This document shows, in pieces, positions 27,984 through 40,625 of a stretch of DNA of 64,000 bases. The DNA is from Xenorhabdus indica (lineage in GTDB: Bacteria > Pseudomonadota > Gammaproteobacteria > Enterobacterales > Enterobacteriaceae), in NCBI RefSeq assembly GCF_014467235.1, contig NZ_NKHP01000001.1:404931-468930 (forward strand), given 5' to 3'. The notes beneath the pieces were generated by a model. That model worked only from the letters and a program-made list of their open reading frames with translations. It did not search any database and was not told the DNA's origin. The stretch's first letter is position 1; each line of letters opens with the position of its first letter. The position numbers were made by a program, and so were the translations under genes.

Positions 27984-30371
27984 TCAGTCCCTCAAGGATG
28001 CTTGGAATCGCTGTTCTAATGCAGCAACGCATTTGTTAACGGTCGCAGCAATCTCTTCTTCTTCCAGTGTACGCGAGGTATCCTGCAAGATTAAGCTAAT
28101 AGCAAGGCTTTTACAGCCTTCCGCGACACCTTTACCACAATACACGTCAAATAAGTTTATGCCAACTATATGATTTATGCCAACTTTCTTACATTCAACC
28201 AGAATATCTTCTGCGGCTACATTTTCAGGCACAACTATCGCGATATCACGGCGATTGGATGGGAAGCGAGAAACTTCCTTCATTTCAGGAATTATGCGGT
28301 CCGCAAGATTGGCCCACAACAATTCGAATACCACGGTGCGGCCATTCAAGTCAAGTTTACGTTCCAGCTCTGGATGAACAACCCCAATATAACCAATGTA
28401 ATTATTTCCCAGATAAATCCCGGCACTTTGTCCGGGATGCAAAGCAGGATGTTCTTCTGCTTTAAAGGAAATCTCGGATAGTTTACCCGTCAGTTCTAAA
28501 ACGGATTCTAAATCACCTTTCAGATCAAAGAAGTCAACTGCTTGTTTTTCAATCGACCAGTGTTCATCGAAACGATTTCCGGCGATTACACCGCCAAGCA
28601 TCAATTCCTGCCGGATTCCATATTCTGCGCTTTCATCAGGCACAAAACGTAGACCTGTTTCAAATAATCGAACTCTATTCTGTTGACGGTTCTGATTATA
28701 CGCAACAGTAGTCAATAATCCTGTCAACAAAGACAGACGCATTGCAGACATATCAGCCGAAATTGGATTTGGCAGGAGCAATGCTTCTTGCTGTGGATGC
28801 AAATATTGCTGGATCTTAGGATCAACAAAACTATAGGTAATGGCTTCCTGATAACCTTTGTCCACCAACATGGTTTTTACACGTTTCAGGGATAAGTTCG
28901 CTTCACGATGTGAAATCATTACCAAATCAGCACGTACAGGTACATCAGGGATATTGTTATAACCATAAATACGAGCAACTTCTTCAATCAGATCTTCTTC
29001 AACCTGCATATCGAAACGCCAGCTTGGTGCAACTGTTTCCCAACTATCATTATGTTCTGTTACCTGACAGCCTAAACGTGTCAGAATATCGGTGACTTGT
29101 TCATCAGCGATATAATGGCCAACCAAACGATTCAATTTGCTGCGAGTCAGAGTGATAGTTGCTGGCTTCGGCAGATGAGACTCACTGGTAACATCGATGA
29201 TCTCGCCAGCTTCCCCACCACATATAGCAATCAATAACTGAGTCGCATATTCCATCGCTTTGTATTGAAGCTGTGGATCAACGCCCCGTTCAAAACGATG
29301 GGAAGCATCTGTATGCAGACCATAACGACGGGCACGACCTGTAATTGCTAATGGTGCAAAGAAAGCACTTTCCAGCAGAATATTCTGGGTTTCAGCATTA
29401 ACTCCAGAATATTCGCCGCCAAAAATGCCTGCGATTGCAAGTGCCTGCTTTTCATCAGCAATGACGAGAGTATCAGCAGAAAGTTCCGCTTGATTACCAT
29501 CTAGCAGAGTTAATTTTTCACCCTGCTCTGCCATACGCACGACAATTGAACCGTTTAGACGTTCTAAATCGAATGCGTGCAATGGTTGACCCAATTCAAG
29601 TAATACATAATTAGTCACATCAACAGCAGGATCAATAGAACGAATGCCACCACGACGCAGCTTCTCACGCATCCATAACGGTGTCACTGCTTTAACATTA
29701 ACATTCTTGATAACTCGTCCCAGATAACGTGGGCAAGCTTCTGGTGCATCAACACGAATAGGGAATGTTGCATCTGTAGACGGTTTAACAGAGTCGATCT
29801 CTGGCTGAATCATTGACAGTTTATTGATAACCGCAACATCACGCGCAACACCCTGAATGCTCAAGCAATCAGCACGGTTAGGTGTAATGCTGATTTCAAT
29901 CGCATTATCATCCAGTTTCATGTAATCACGTAAGTCGGTGCCAATTGGCGCATCCGCAGGCAGTTCGATGATACCGTCCTGATCACTGGCAATTCCCAGT
30001 TCAGAAAACGAACAAAGCATACCTTCCGATGGCTCACCACGTAATTTGGCAGCTTTTATTCTGAAATCACCCGGTAGTACAGCACCAACAGTAGCAACAG
30101 CTACACGAAGCCCCTGACGACAATTTGGCGCACCACAGACAATATCCAACAAGCGATCGCCACCTACATTGACTTTTGTAACGCGCAGTTTATCCGCATT
30201 CGGATGCTGAGCACACTCAACGACTTCACCAACAAAAACACCGTGGAATTGACCTGCTACTTTTTCAACACCATCAACTTCCAAACCTGCCATGGTGATC
30301 TGATCAGATAATTCTTCACTGCTGATGGCAGGGTTCGCCCATTCGCGTAACCAGAGTTCACTGAATTTCAT
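27984..30371 (-). CDS. pheT: Phenylalanyl-tRNA synthetase beta subunit
   Basis: A 795-residue beta subunit of the (alpha-beta)2 enzyme that charges tRNA-Phe. Domains in order: tRNA-binding/OB-like N-terminal domain ([27 protein letters not shown], about 40-150), B3/B4 editing domain, B5 domain, synthetase-like core, and the C-terminal ferredoxin-fold anticodon-binding domain ([18 protein letters not shown]). Matches E. coli length (795). Fourteen bases after pheS. Confidence 0.96.
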   Translation of the reverse strand: MKFSELWLREWANPAISSEELSDQITMAGLEVDGVEKVAGQFHGVFVGEVVECAQHPNADKLRVTKVNVGGDRLLDIVCGAPNCRQGLRVAVATVGAVLPGDFRIKAAKLRGEPSEGMLCSFSELGIASDQDGIIELPADAPIGTDLRDYMKLDDNAIEISITPNRADCLSIQGVARDVAVINKLSMIQPEIDSVKPSTDATFPIRVDAPEACPRYLGRVIKNVNVKAVTPLWMREKLRRGGIRSIDPAVDVTNYVLLELGQPLHAFDLERLNGSIVVRMAEQGEKLTLLDGNQAELSADTLVIADEKQALAIAGIFGGEYSGVNAETQNILLESAFFAPLAITGRARRYGLHTDASHRFERGVDPQLQYKAMEYATQLLIAICGGEAGEIIDVTSESHLPKPATITLTRSKLNRLVGHYIADEQVTDILTRLGCQVTEHNDSWETVAPSWRFDMQVEEDLIEEVARIYGYNNIPDVPVRADLVMISHREANLSLKRVKTMLVDKGYQEAITYSFVDPKIQQYLHPQQEALLLPNPISADMSAMRLSLLTGLLTTVAYNQNRQQNRVRLFETGLRFVPDESAEYGIRQELMLGGVIAGNRFDEHWSIEKQAVDFFDLKGDLESVLELTGKLSEISFKAEEHPALHPGQSAGIYLGNNYIGYIGVVHPELERKLDLNGRTVVFELLWANLADRIIPEMKEVSRFPSNRRDIAIVVPENVAAEDILVECKKVGINHIVGINLFDVYCGKGVAEGCKSLAISLILQDTSRTLEEEEIAATVNKCVAALEQRFQASLRD

Positions 30372-30385
30372 GAGATATTCCCGCC

Positions 30386-31414
<1,029 letters not shown>

Positions 31415-31462
31415 CTATACCCTCATCAATATTTGTATATCTCTTAATGAGGTCATAGAAAT

Positions 31463-31486
31463 AAAAAAGCCTCCACACTGGAGGCT
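31463..31486 (-). terminator. pheST attenuator
   Basis: On the minus strand AGCCTCC-AGTGT-GGAGGCT followed by TTTTTTAT: a textbook intrinsic terminator between the pheM leader peptide and pheS. When tRNA-Phe charging is low, a ribosome stalled in pheM should favour the antiterminator (mechanism known from E. coli). Confidence 0.88.
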
Positions 31487-31533
31487 CAAGCGCTGTTTTT
31501 CGTTTCTTTTCTTACGCGCAAAGCCCCCTGATT

Positions 31534-31581
31534 TCAGGTGTTAAAGTAAAAAAAGAAACGAAAAAAGGCTAATTTCATCAT
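31534..31581 (-). CDS. pheM: pheST operon leader peptide PheM
   Basis: A 15-codon frame MMKLAFFRFFFYFNT preceded by AGGAGAG and containing six Phe codons. It corresponds to the 14-residue E. coli PheM ([14 protein letters not shown]), with the FRFFFYF core identical. Translation speed through the Phe run senses charged tRNA-Phe and decides termination at 31463-31486. Confidence 0.93.
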   Translation of the reverse strand: MMKLAFFRFFFYFNT

Positions 31582-31667
31582 TTTTATTCTCTCTCCTATA
31601 CCCTTTTTAAGCTGGCTATTTTGTCTGACTAGCAAACTTGTAATAGTAAGCATATTTTTGAAAAAGT

Positions 31668-31694
31668 AAAAGAGGGAGCGTTGCTCCCTCTTTT
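31668..31694 (-). terminator. rplT downstream terminator
   Basis: Perfect 12-bp stem AAAAGAGGGAGC / GCTCCCTCTTTT with a 3-base loop, nine bases after rplT. Separates the thrS-infC-rpmI-rplT transcript from the pheM promoter. Confidence 0.87.
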
Positions 31695-31702
31695 AACCTG
31701 AC

Positions 31703-32068
<366 letters not shown>

Positions 32069-32101
32069 CTATCGTCTCTGAGTTCTAATCTAAAAAATTG
32101 C

Positions 32102-32320
<219 letters not shown>

Positions 32321-32391
32321 TTAATTACAACGAACTAGTAAGGCGAACAGACTCCATCCAAATGGTTAGAGCCTATTACTTGTCTGCCTGA

Positions 32392-32931
32392 CTATTTCTT
32401 CTTAGGAGCGAGCACCATGATCATCTGGCGGCCTTCGATCTTCGATGGGAAGGATTCGACTACAGCCAGTTCACTCAAATCGTCACGAATACGGTTAAGC
32501 ATTTCGATACCAATCTGCTGATGCGCCATTTCACGTCCACGGAAACGCAGAGTGATTTTGGCTTTATCGCCATCTTCCAGAAAACGAACCAGGTTGCGTA
32601 GTTTGACCTGATAGTCGCCTTCATCTGTACCAGGACGGAATTTAATTTCCTTGACCTGAATAACCTTTTGTTTCTTTTTCTGTTCTTTGATTGACTTACT
32701 CTTCTCATAGAGGAACTTGCCGTAATCCATGACACGACAAACCGGCGGTTCGGCATTGGGACTGATTTCCACCAAATCAACACCAGCTTCCTCAGCTTTT
32801 TCAAGAGCTTCTCTCAGACTGACAATACCAATCTGTTCGCCATCTAACCCAGTTAAACGAACTTCAGAGGCGCGAATCTCTTCATTAATGCGATTTGGGC
32901 GCGCCGGTTGAATTCTTTTTCCGCCTTTAAT
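32392..32931 (-). CDS. infC: Translation initiation factor IF-3, AUU start
   Basis: A 179-residue IF-3. The frame has no ATG or GTG at the right place, but ATT at 32931 followed by [19 protein letters not shown] gives the exact family N-terminus. E. coli infC also starts at AUU, and IF-3 represses its own synthesis by rejecting that codon. The thrS stop is three bases upstream, and GGAGG within the thrS end serves as ribosome binding site. N- and C-terminal domains are intact through [10 protein letters not shown]. Confidence 0.95.
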   Translation of the reverse strand: MKGGKRIQPARPNRINEEIRASEVRLTGLDGEQIGIVSLREALEKAEEAGVDLVEISPNAEPPVCRVMDYGKFLYEKSKSIKEQKKKQKVIQVKEIKFRPGTDEGDYQVKLRNLVRFLEDGDKAKITLRFRGREMAHQQIGIEMLNRIRDDLSELAVVESFPSKIEGRQMIMVLAPKKK

Positions 32932-32934
32932 ACC

Positions 32935-34863
32935 TTATTCCTCCAATTGACGAAGATTACGACTGCGTATTTCTGCCAGCAATTTCTCTGTAAACTCGCT
33001 GACATCTATGCTACCTAAATCCTTACCTCGGCGGGTACGAACGGAAACTTTTCCTGACTCGACCTCTTTATCACCACAGACAAGCATATAAGGCACTCGA
33101 CGCAGAGTGTGTTCGCGAATTTTAAAGCCAATCTTCTCGTTTCTCAAGTCTGCTTTTGCACGAATGCCTGCATCTTGAAGTTTTTTAACCAATTCCTGTA
33201 CATAATCTGACTGACCATCCGTAATATTCATAACAACCACCTGTTGAGGCGCCAGCCATGTTGGGAAGAACCCTGCATACTCTTCTGTCAGAATACCGAT
33301 GAATCGTTCAAGGGAACCAAGAACAGCACGGTGGATCATTACAGGAACCTTACGTTCATTATTTTCACCGACATATGACGCGCTCAAACGCGCTGGCAGT
33401 GAAAAATCAAGCTGCACAGTACCACATTGCCACGCACGATCCAAACAATCATATAAAGTAAATTCGATTTTAGGACCATAAAACGCACCTTCACCAGGCT
33501 GGTATTCAAACTCAATACCCTTCATTTTCAGTGCTTCTGCAAGATCAGCTTCTGCTTCATCCCACTGTTTTTCAGTACCGATGCGTTTTTCCGGGCGAGT
33601 CGATAGCTTAACAACAATCTTCTCAAAACCAAATGTAGCGTATACATCATAAATCATTTTGATGCAGTTACTGACTTCTTGCAGGATCTGCTCTTCAGTA
33701 CAGAAAATATGGGCATCATCTTGAGTAAACCCACGAACACGCATCAAACCATGTAATGCGCCTGAAGGCTCATTACGATGGCAACTACCGAACTCAGCCA
33801 TACGCAGAGGCAAATCACGGTAGGATTTTAACCCCTGGTTGAAAATTTGGACGTGGCCAGGGCAGTTCATCGGTTTTACGCAGTATTCACGGCTTTCCGA
33901 TGATGTGGTGAACATATTTTCTTTATAGTTTTCCCAGTGCCCGGTTTTTTCCCACAGGATACGGTCCATCATGAACGGGCCTTTGACTTCCTGATATTGG
34001 TACTCTTTTAATTTGACACGAACAAAAGTTTCCAGTTCACGGAAAATAGTCCAACCATCATTATGCCAGAATGCCATACCCGGCGCTTCTTCCTGCATAT
34101 GGTATAAATCAAGCTGCTTACCAATCTTACGATGATCACGTTTTGCAGCTTCTTCCAGACGCAACAAATAAGCGCTAAGCTGTTTTTTATCCGCCCAGGC
34201 AGTACCATAAATACGTTGCAACATTTTGTTATCGCTGTTGCCACGCCAATATGCACCTGCAACTTTCTGCAATTTGAAATGATGACAGAAACGCATGTTA
34301 GGTACGTGAGGCCCGCGACACATATCCACGTATTCTTCATGATGATACAGGCCTGGATGATCATCATGGCTGATGTTTTCATCCAAAATCTGGATCTTAT
34401 ACTCTTCACTACGAGCCGCAAAAGTATCACGAGCTTCCTGCCAAGTGACGCTTTTCTTGATAACATCATAGTCTTTCTTGGCAAGTTCCAACATGCGTTT
34501 TTCAAGCAGCTCAATATCTTCCTGCGTCAAAGAGCGATCCAAGTCGATATCGTAATAGAAACCGTTGTCAATCACAGGGCCAATGGCCATTTTTGTATTC
34601 GGCCACAGTTGTTTAATGGCATGCCCTAACAAATGAGCGCATGAATGACGGATGATTTCCAAACCTTCTTCATCTTTACTGGTGATGATAGAAAGAGTGG
34701 AATCAGTTTCAATTAATTCACATGCATCCACCAATTCGCTATTAACACGACCAGCAATACACGCTTTTGCCAAACCAGCTCCGATATCGCGAGCAATATC
34801 CATCACAGAGACAGCATGCTCAAATTGACGCTGACTACCGTCAGGAAGAGTAATTATAGGCAT
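32935..34863 (-). CDS. thrS: Threonyl-tRNA synthetase
   Basis: A 642-residue class II synthetase. TGS domain at 1-60, editing domain with [16 protein letters not shown] (zinc-like HxxxH) near 73-90, catalytic core with motif 2 ([30 protein letters not shown]) and a C-terminal anticodon-binding domain. Same length as E. coli ThrS. First gene of the translation operon; its leader carries a tRNA-like operator. Confidence 0.97.
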   Translation of the reverse strand: MPIITLPDGSQRQFEHAVSVMDIARDIGAGLAKACIAGRVNSELVDACELIETDSTLSIITSKDEEGLEIIRHSCAHLLGHAIKQLWPNTKMAIGPVIDNGFYYDIDLDRSLTQEDIELLEKRMLELAKKDYDVIKKSVTWQEARDTFAARSEEYKIQILDENISHDDHPGLYHHEEYVDMCRGPHVPNMRFCHHFKLQKVAGAYWRGNSDNKMLQRIYGTAWADKKQLSAYLLRLEEAAKRDHRKIGKQLDLYHMQEEAPGMAFWHNDGWTIFRELETFVRVKLKEYQYQEVKGPFMMDRILWEKTGHWENYKENMFTTSSESREYCVKPMNCPGHVQIFNQGLKSYRDLPLRMAEFGSCHRNEPSGALHGLMRVRGFTQDDAHIFCTEEQILQEVSNCIKMIYDVYATFGFEKIVVKLSTRPEKRIGTEKQWDEAEADLAEALKMKGIEFEYQPGEGAFYGPKIEFTLYDCLDRAWQCGTVQLDFSLPARLSASYVGENNERKVPVMIHRAVLGSLERFIGILTEEYAGFFPTWLAPQQVVVMNITDGQSDYVQELVKKLQDAGIRAKADLRNEKIGFKIREHTLRRVPYMLVCGDKEVESGKVSVRTRRGKDLGSIDVSEFTEKLLAEIRSRNLRQLEE

Positions 34864-34884
34864 TTTAAATCCTTATCTACAGTG

Positions 34885-34905
34885 GTGACCCACACGAAAG
34901 GTCAC
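34885..34905 (-). promoter_or_regulatory. thrS translational operator stem-loop
   Basis: The leader RNA has stem GUGACC / GGUCAC closing a 9-base loop UUUCGUGUG. The loop holds CGU, the anticodon of a tRNA-Thr isoacceptor, as in operator domain 2 of E. coli thrS, which ThrRS binds to repress its own translation. It lies about 20 bases before the start codon. Confidence 0.75.
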
Positions 34906-35167
34906 TTGTATGAAATATTTTACCTTAAAGTTCAATACGTTAATTGCGGGCACTTGCTGCACCATGCAAGTTATGTACATAGTTAAGTACACAAAATTAC
35001 AAACGACTCATGTACACCGCCTTAACTCGGAAGGGGATGTTATCACCCATATCATTTAGCAACAAATAAAAAGAACAACATAAGTATTGTCATTCTATTA
35101 ACACATTTCTTTTCGCCAAATAAAGCAGCAAATTTTGTTATGATTTCTCTATTTCAACCCTTGAACA

Positions 35168-35806
35168 TTAATTATCCAACTTATGTTTAGCTAATTCCGT
35201 ATTTATTTTTTTTATACGTCTCGGAGAGACACTCAAAGTTAAAAAACAAATGCCTAACAATTCTAAGATGATAATAAGGCATATCATCGCTACAAACTCC
35301 AAACTGGAGATATTTTGATTATCAATATATAGGGTTTTAAAAACGATGAAAATCATTAAAGCAAAAATAATGATAGACATTAACTTCTCAATCCAATAAG
35401 TTATCACATAAGAAACGTCAATTTTTATCTTTGCAAGATCTGCATTCACTACCACATATCTTTTCAATCTTCTAATATCGAATATATAACCTGATTCAAT
35501 ACCGAATGCAGCGAGCTTTATGACCAAGTGTCTGAGTTCCTTTGATTTAATCCTGGTTACTTTAAACATAATCTCAGAAGTAATAATGTCTTTGATATAT
35601 TTTTTATCTTCCTGACTCAGATATTCATCATATTTTTCAAGATAATCAATATTGTTTGTGAGCCTCCTGTTTCTCAAGAAATTTAAACTGCTATAGAAAT
35701 TTTTAAGCATTACCCAAATTCCGCCAAGAAATGCAGTCAAAGCAGATAATATTGATGCTATCGCAGAGTAGTTCCTTATTGACCAATCAAGTAAATCATC
35801 AAACAT
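35168..35806 (-). CDS. Hypothetical membrane protein, three helices
   Basis: A 212-residue protein I do not recognise. Predicted membrane helices at about 13-35, 141-160 and 169-192. Between the first and second lies a charged, Lys/Ile-rich cytoplasmic-looking domain (about 40-135), followed by a short basic tail after the last helix. AT-rich with many ATA/AAA codons, unlike the adjoining thrS and mltE, which suggests acquisition. Start ATG follows GGTGA. Flanked by long spacers, it appears monocistronic. No catalytic motif is visible. Confidence 0.65.
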   Translation of the reverse strand: MFDDLLDWSIRNYSAIASILSALTAFLGGIWVMLKNFYSSLNFLRNRRLTNNIDYLEKYDEYLSQEDKKYIKDIITSEIMFKVTRIKSKELRHLVIKLAAFGIESGYIFDIRRLKRYVVVNADLAKIKIDVSYVITYWIEKLMSIIIFALMIFIVFKTLYIDNQNISSLEFVAMICLIIILELLGICFLTLSVSPRRIKKINTELAKHKLDN

Positions 35807-35959
35807 ACATTCACCATTATAGTTTAATCAAATAACTATAGTATGAACGTCATATTCAAATTTTCCTCTTTCATGTTATTTTTTACTGACAGCATTCAAT
35901 CTGGTGACATGGAGCTATATCTATGTAAAAAAACGACTCAAAACATGCCAAAAATCACA

Positions 35960-36634
35960 CTATTCTAGGGCGCGATAAGCATTCTTCACTTTCCATAAAT
36001 AACGAGGTGCTTGCGGTGCAGGGTGATTATTCTGAACATAGTGATAAAATTCGTTCGGCGTCATTCGGTTAATTTTATTAATCGCCAGAGTACGATTGGA
36101 ATCAAATGTCCGCAATAAGGCCCCTGCACCATTAACATAGGCGACTATTGTCGCATAATATAAAGTTTCAGGATGGATAATCCCTTCCAAGTGCTGCTTT
36201 TTCAAAATACTGATATAAGCAGTGCCAAGATCAATATTAGTTTCAGGATCTTTCAACTCTCGCATCGTCGGTTGCCCCGATTTTCCTTTCAATCGATAGG
36301 CATCCCGCCCCGCTGTAGAGGCCTTAATCTGCATCAATCCAACCGCATTAGATCTACTGATAACTTCTGGACGGAAACCGGATTCCACCTGGATAATTGC
36401 CTTGATCAAAGTTTCATCCACACCATAACGCTTTGCAGCTTGCTCAATAAACCCATCAAATGGCGTTGTTCTGGTTCGACTTGTCAATTTACCAGAACCC
36501 AAAGCAACATTATTGCCACTGAATATTCCTTTAGGCGATGGACTATGATTCTTTACTTGATGGGATTCCTGACTGGTACATCCCGTTAACAATATTGCCA
36601 GAAAAATATGAACATGAATAAAATTTAATCTCAC
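35960..36634 (-). CDS. mltE: Membrane-bound lytic murein transglycosylase EmtA/MltE
   Basis: A 224-residue lipoprotein endolytic transglycosylase cleaving glycan strands to 1,6-anhydro ends. Signal with lipobox LLTGC (Cys19). The SLT domain shows catalytic Glu in IIQVESGFRPEVIS, then SNAVGLMQIKASTAGRD and the AYVNGAGALLRTF segment; the end NHPAPQAPRYLWKV is typical of MltE. Starts at GTG with GGAG before it. The linker between lipobox and SLT domain is longer than in E. coli (203 residues). Confidence 0.9.
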   Translation of the reverse strand: MRLNFIHVHIFLAILLTGCTSQESHQVKNHSPSPKGIFSGNNVALGSGKLTSRTRTTPFDGFIEQAAKRYGVDETLIKAIIQVESGFRPEVISRSNAVGLMQIKASTAGRDAYRLKGKSGQPTMRELKDPETNIDLGTAYISILKKQHLEGIIHPETLYYATIVAYVNGAGALLRTFDSNRTLAINKINRMTPNEFYHYVQNNHPAPQAPRYLWKVKNAYRALE

Positions 36635-36873
36635 GAAAATTCTCCTGAACTAAAATTAACCTCATAAAGCATATATAACTTTATAAATAAAATAAAAATA
36701 TTTTTATATATCTCATCAAAATAAATTGAAGCAGTTATATTCAATAAACTTCAAAACACTAGACAAAGTGCTGTTTTTTTGTTCGCATAGTAATTCTAAA
36801 AACAGGAAGAAAATTCAGGAAAGTCTGCAAAATTATCATCCATATGACAACGTCGCCTTGACTTTACAAAGAT

Positions 36874-36892
36874 GATACTGATAATCATTATC
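36874..36892 (+). promoter_or_regulatory. Fur box upstream of yfeABCD
   Basis: GATACTGATAATCATTATC matches the 19-bp Fur consensus GATAATGATAATCATTATC at 18 of 19 positions, 36 bases before the yfeA ATG. It implies iron repression of the metal importer. Confidence 0.85.
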
Positions 36893-36927
36893 AATAATTA
36901 CAGGCATAAAAAATAAGGATTACACTA

Positions 36928-37842
36928 ATGAACAAAAAATATTCGCTCTCTGTACTCCCGATACTCAGTATAGCCGTTGCTCTCTTCTCGATCCTTCTAT
37001 TCAGCCAGCAAGCCCATGCTGATAAAAAATTCAGGGTCGTTACTACATTTACCATTATTCAAGATATGGCTCAAAATATCGCAGGAGATGTAGCGATTGT
37101 AGAGTCAATCACAAAACCGGGAGCAGAAATTCACGATTATCAACCCACCCCAAAAGATATTATGAAAGCAAAACGGGCAGATTTAATCCTCTGGAATGGC
37201 CTGAATCTTGAACGTTGGTTTGAACGCTTTTTCGAAAATATGCAGGATATTCCTGTTGCCGTCATTACCGAAGGCATTACACCCCTTCCAATCCGTGAAG
37301 GACCTTACAATCAAAATCCCAACCCACATGCCTGGATGTCTCCGAATAATGCGTTAATTTACATTGAAAATATTCGCAAGGTCTTAGTCAAACACGATCC
37401 AGCTAATGCAGACACTTACAATCGCAATGCAAAGATCTATACCGATAAGATAGCTAAACTGGATGCACCACTCAGAGAGCGCCTGTCTCGTATTCCCGAA
37501 AATAAGCGTTGGTTAGTCACCAGTGAAGGCGCTTTTAGCTATCTCGCCCAGGATTATGGTTTCAAAGAAGTCTATTTATGGCCGATTAATGCTGAAGCCC
37601 AGGGTACACCACAGCAAGTTCGCCGTGTCATTGATACTATGATGAAACATAATATCCCCGTTATCTTCAGTGAAAGTACTGTTTCAGATAAGCCAGCAAA
37701 ACAAGTCAGTAAAGAGACCGGTGCTCATTATGGCGGAGTGCTTTACGTTGACTCTCTTTCTACATCAAAAGGCCCAGTGCCGACTTATATTGACCTACTG
37801 AATACAACAGTAGACACCATAGCAAAAGGATTTAATCAATGA
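36928..37842 (+). CDS. yfeA: Iron/manganese ABC transporter substrate-binding protein
   Basis: A 304-residue periplasmic cluster A-I metal-binding protein (YfeA/SitA). Cleavable signal ends near AHA-DKK. Metal ligands are visible: His in EIHDYQPTP, His in NPHAWMSP, Glu in VTSEGAFSY, and Asp in LYVDSLS. First gene of a four-gene operon with 4-base overlaps throughout. Confidence 0.93.
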   Translation: MNKKYSLSVLPILSIAVALFSILLFSQQAHADKKFRVVTTFTIIQDMAQNIAGDVAIVESITKPGAEIHDYQPTPKDIMKAKRADLILWNGLNLERWFERFFENMQDIPVAVITEGITPLPIREGPYNQNPNPHAWMSPNNALIYIENIRKVLVKHDPANADTYNRNAKIYTDKIAKLDAPLRERLSRIPENKRWLVTSEGAFSYLAQDYGFKEVYLWPINAEAQGTPQQVRRVIDTMMKHNIPVIFSESTVSDKPAKQVSKETGAHYGGVLYVDSLSTSKGPVPTYIDLLNTTVDTIAKGFNQ

Positions 37843-38738
37843 GAAACACATCGTCACTATTTGAACATCCACATTTATTGGTTAATAACGCTACTGTTAC
37901 TTACAACAATGGGCACACCGCAATCTACGATGCCTGTTTTGATATTAAAGGCGGCACGATTTGTGCTTTAGTCGGTATGAACGGTAGTGGAAAATCCACA
38001 TTGTTTAAAACCATTATGGGATTAGTGACACCGTCTCAAGGAAAAGTGACTCTCAATGCCCAATCCATTAAAACAGCATTAAAACAAAATATCATCGCAT
38101 ACGTTCCACAAACCGAAGATGTTGACTGGAATTTTCCGGTTCTGGTTTCGGATGTTGTGATGATGGGGCGCTATGGAAAAATGGGGTTCCTACGCAGGCC
38201 CAGTAAAATCGACCATCAAATCGTGAACAATTCACTTGAGCGTGTCGGGCTGATTGAACTACGCGACCGCCAAATTGGTGAGCTTTCCGGCGGACAGAAA
38301 AAACGGGCATTTCTGGCACGGGCACTCGCTCAAGAAGGAAAGGTTCTGCTACTAGATGAACCTTTTACCGGAGTAGATGTTAAGACAGAAAACGCTATTA
38401 TCGATTTACTCCGTGATTTACGTGATGAAGGGCACTTAATCTTAGTATCAACACATAACCTCGGTAGTGTTCCCGAATTTTGCGACCACGTTATTTTGAT
38501 TAATCGAACAGTCCTGGCCAGCGGCCCAACTGAAACAACATTCACTCAGAAGAATCTGGAAATGACATTTGGCGGTGTCTTACGCCATATCAATCTTTCT
38601 GGGCCCGAACTCCATGATGATGACGACCCACGCTCCCTCACTGTCATTACCGATGACGAACGTGCCGCCGTATTTTATGGTCATGACCATCATGTCCCCC
38701 CACGACAAAATCAAAAACAGAAGGACAGTCAGCCATGA
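37839..38738 (+). CDS. yfeB: Iron/manganese ABC transporter ATPase
   Basis: A 299-residue ABC ATPase with Walker [10 protein letters not shown], signature [15 protein letters not shown], Walker B VLLLDEPF and H-loop LVSTHN. The C-terminal tail after about residue 255 is Asp/His-rich ([16 protein letters not shown]), which could bind metal. Confidence 0.93.
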   Translation: MRNTSSLFEHPHLLVNNATVTYNNGHTAIYDACFDIKGGTICALVGMNGSGKSTLFKTIMGLVTPSQGKVTLNAQSIKTALKQNIIAYVPQTEDVDWNFPVLVSDVVMMGRYGKMGFLRRPSKIDHQIVNNSLERVGLIELRDRQIGELSGGQKKRAFLARALAQEGKVLLLDEPFTGVDVKTENAIIDLLRDLRDEGHLILVSTHNLGSVPEFCDHVILINRTVLASGPTETTFTQKNLEMTFGGVLRHINLSGPELHDDDDPRSLTVITDDERAAVFYGHDHHVPPRQNQKQKDSQP

Positions 38739-39610
38739 TGGAATTGTTGTTACAACCATTTAATTATAACTACATGGTTAAGGCTATGTGGGTAAGTGCT
38801 ATTGTCGGTGCTGTCTGTGCTTTTTTATCAGCCTATTTAATGTTGAAAGGTTGGTCGTTGATGGGTGATGCTCTCTCCCATTCTGTTGTACCCGGCGTTG
38901 CCGGTGCATATGCTCTTGGTTTACCTTATGCTGGAGGCGCTTTTTTTACCGGTATGCTTGCAGCATTATCAATGACACTTGTCCGTCACATCACACGATT
39001 ACGTGAAGATGCAGTGATTGGTTTTATCTTTTCCACTTTTTTTGCCGCCGGGTTATTGATCGTTTCTTTAAACCCGACTTCTGTCAATGTGCAGACGATT
39101 ATTCTCGGCAATATTCTGGGTATTGCTGATGAAGATGTTTTACAAGTAGAAATTATTATTGCCGTCTCCTTCGTGATCCTGATGCTGCTCTGGAAAGATC
39201 TGCTGGTCGTTTTCTTTGATGAAGTCTATGCCCGATCTATTGGCTTATCACCACTACGCCTGAAAATTATTTTCTTTACCTTATTAAGTGCCTGTACTGT
39301 TGCTGCCTTACAAACAGTAGGAGCCATTCTGGTTATTGCTATGGTAGTCACGCCCGGAGCAACGGCCTATTTGCTGACAGATCGTTTTAAATACCTACTC
39401 ATCATTTCAGTTGCTATTGGCTCACTAACAAGTTGTGCAGGCGCTTACATAAGCTATTTCCTCAATGGTGCAACCGGCGGTGTGATTGTCACAATACAAA
39501 CTCTGATTTTCTTATTGGCTTTCTTTTTTGCACCTAAGCATGGCATGTTAGCTTCCCGCAGACGAGCCAGAAAAGAATCTCAAGCATTAACTCAAGGAGG
39601 ACATCCATGA
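38735..39610 (+). CDS. yfeC: Iron/manganese ABC transporter permease YfeC
   Basis: A 291-residue ABC-3 family permease, about eight helices; [20 protein letters not shown] is the family signature. Ends in a basic tail. Paired with the paralogous yfeD. Confidence 0.92.
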   Translation: MMELLLQPFNYNYMVKAMWVSAIVGAVCAFLSAYLMLKGWSLMGDALSHSVVPGVAGAYALGLPYAGGAFFTGMLAALSMTLVRHITRLREDAVIGFIFSTFFAAGLLIVSLNPTSVNVQTIILGNILGIADEDVLQVEIIIAVSFVILMLLWKDLLVVFFDEVYARSIGLSPLRLKIIFFTLLSACTVAALQTVGAILVIAMVVTPGATAYLLTDRFKYLLIISVAIGSLTSCAGAYISYFLNGATGGVIVTIQTLIFLLAFFFAPKHGMLASRRRARKESQALTQGGHP

Positions 39611-40482
39611 GTACACTAATTGAACTCATCACGGAACCCTTTCTGCATGATTTCATGCAACGCGCTATTTTGGCGGCTATCGTTGTGGGTACAGTCTGCG
39701 CAGTACTGTCATGTTATTTAGTGTTAAAAGGCTGGTCATTGATGGGAGATGCCATCTCTCACGCTGTTTTACCGGGTATCGTTCTGGCATTTGTCGCAGG
39801 TATACCACTTGCGATCGGCGCTTTCCTGTCAGGAATATTCTGTGCATTCGCCACCGGATATCTGAAAGAGCACAGTAGGATCAAAGAAGATACCGTTATG
39901 GGTGTTGTATTTTCTGGCATGTTTGCATTTGGTCTAGTACTTTTTACCCGTATAGATACGGAACAACATCTGACTCATATTCTGTTTGGCAGTATACTCG
40001 GAATTACCGAAAATGAATTGATCCAAACACTCTGCATTGCAGGATTCACGCTGGCAGTTGTACTGCTGAAACGCAAAGACTTCATGCTCTATTGCTTCGA
40101 CCCCAATCAAGCAAAAGTGGTTGGCCTGCCAGTAAAACTGCTCCACTATGGCTTGTTGTCCCTTTTAGCTCTAACCATTGTCGCTTCATTACAGGCTGTC
40201 GGTATTATTCTGGTCATTGCTATGCTGATTTCCCCTGGCATTATTGCTTTTATTCTCTGCCGGAGTTTTGATCGAATGTTGATTGTTGCCATAATAGCAT
40301 CTGTTTTATCAAGTGTTTTAGGCACAATAATCAGTTTCCATATTGATGGTGAAACAGGACCATGCATTGTTATCATTCAGGCTATTTTCTTCACATTTGC
40401 CGTTATTTATGACCAAATAAAATTAGCTAGAAAGAAAACACATAGAAAGTTGACCAAGGACATATTCTCTCCATCATTATGA
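39607..40482 (+). CDS. yfeD: Iron/manganese ABC transporter permease YfeD
   Basis: A 291-residue ABC-3 permease paralogous to YfeC ([20 protein letters not shown]). Together they form the membrane channel of the YfeABCD/SitABCD importer, known to supply Fe2+ and Mn2+ and to aid virulence in related bacteria. Confidence 0.92.
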   Translation: MSTLIELITEPFLHDFMQRAILAAIVVGTVCAVLSCYLVLKGWSLMGDAISHAVLPGIVLAFVAGIPLAIGAFLSGIFCAFATGYLKEHSRIKEDTVMGVVFSGMFAFGLVLFTRIDTEQHLTHILFGSILGITENELIQTLCIAGFTLAVVLLKRKDFMLYCFDPNQAKVVGLPVKLLHYGLLSLLALTIVASLQAVGIILVIAMLISPGIIAFILCRSFDRMLIVAIIASVLSSVLGTIISFHIDGETGPCIVIIQAIFFTFAVIYDQIKLARKKTHRKLTKDIFSPSL

Positions 40483-40504
40483 GTCTTCAATAAAATCAAA
40501 TTAA

Positions 40505-40533
40505 AGGGCTATATCTGATTTAAATATAGCCCT
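40505..40533 (+). terminator. yfeABCD terminator-like hairpin
   Basis: AGGGCTATAT / ATATAGCCCT stem, 22 bases after yfeD. The T-run is poor, so efficiency is uncertain. Confidence 0.55.
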
Positions 40534-40625
40534 GTCAATGGCATTTAAATTCCTTTTTAATCTGTTCAATCGTTGGTTCTGTATGTAATATGAGCATAGT
40601 AATTGTCAACTTAATGAGGTGAGTC

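Noticed and set aside
34132..34629. 165-codon plus-strand frame inside thrS
   Set aside because: Lies antisense to conserved thrS coding sequence with no ribosome binding site or family match.
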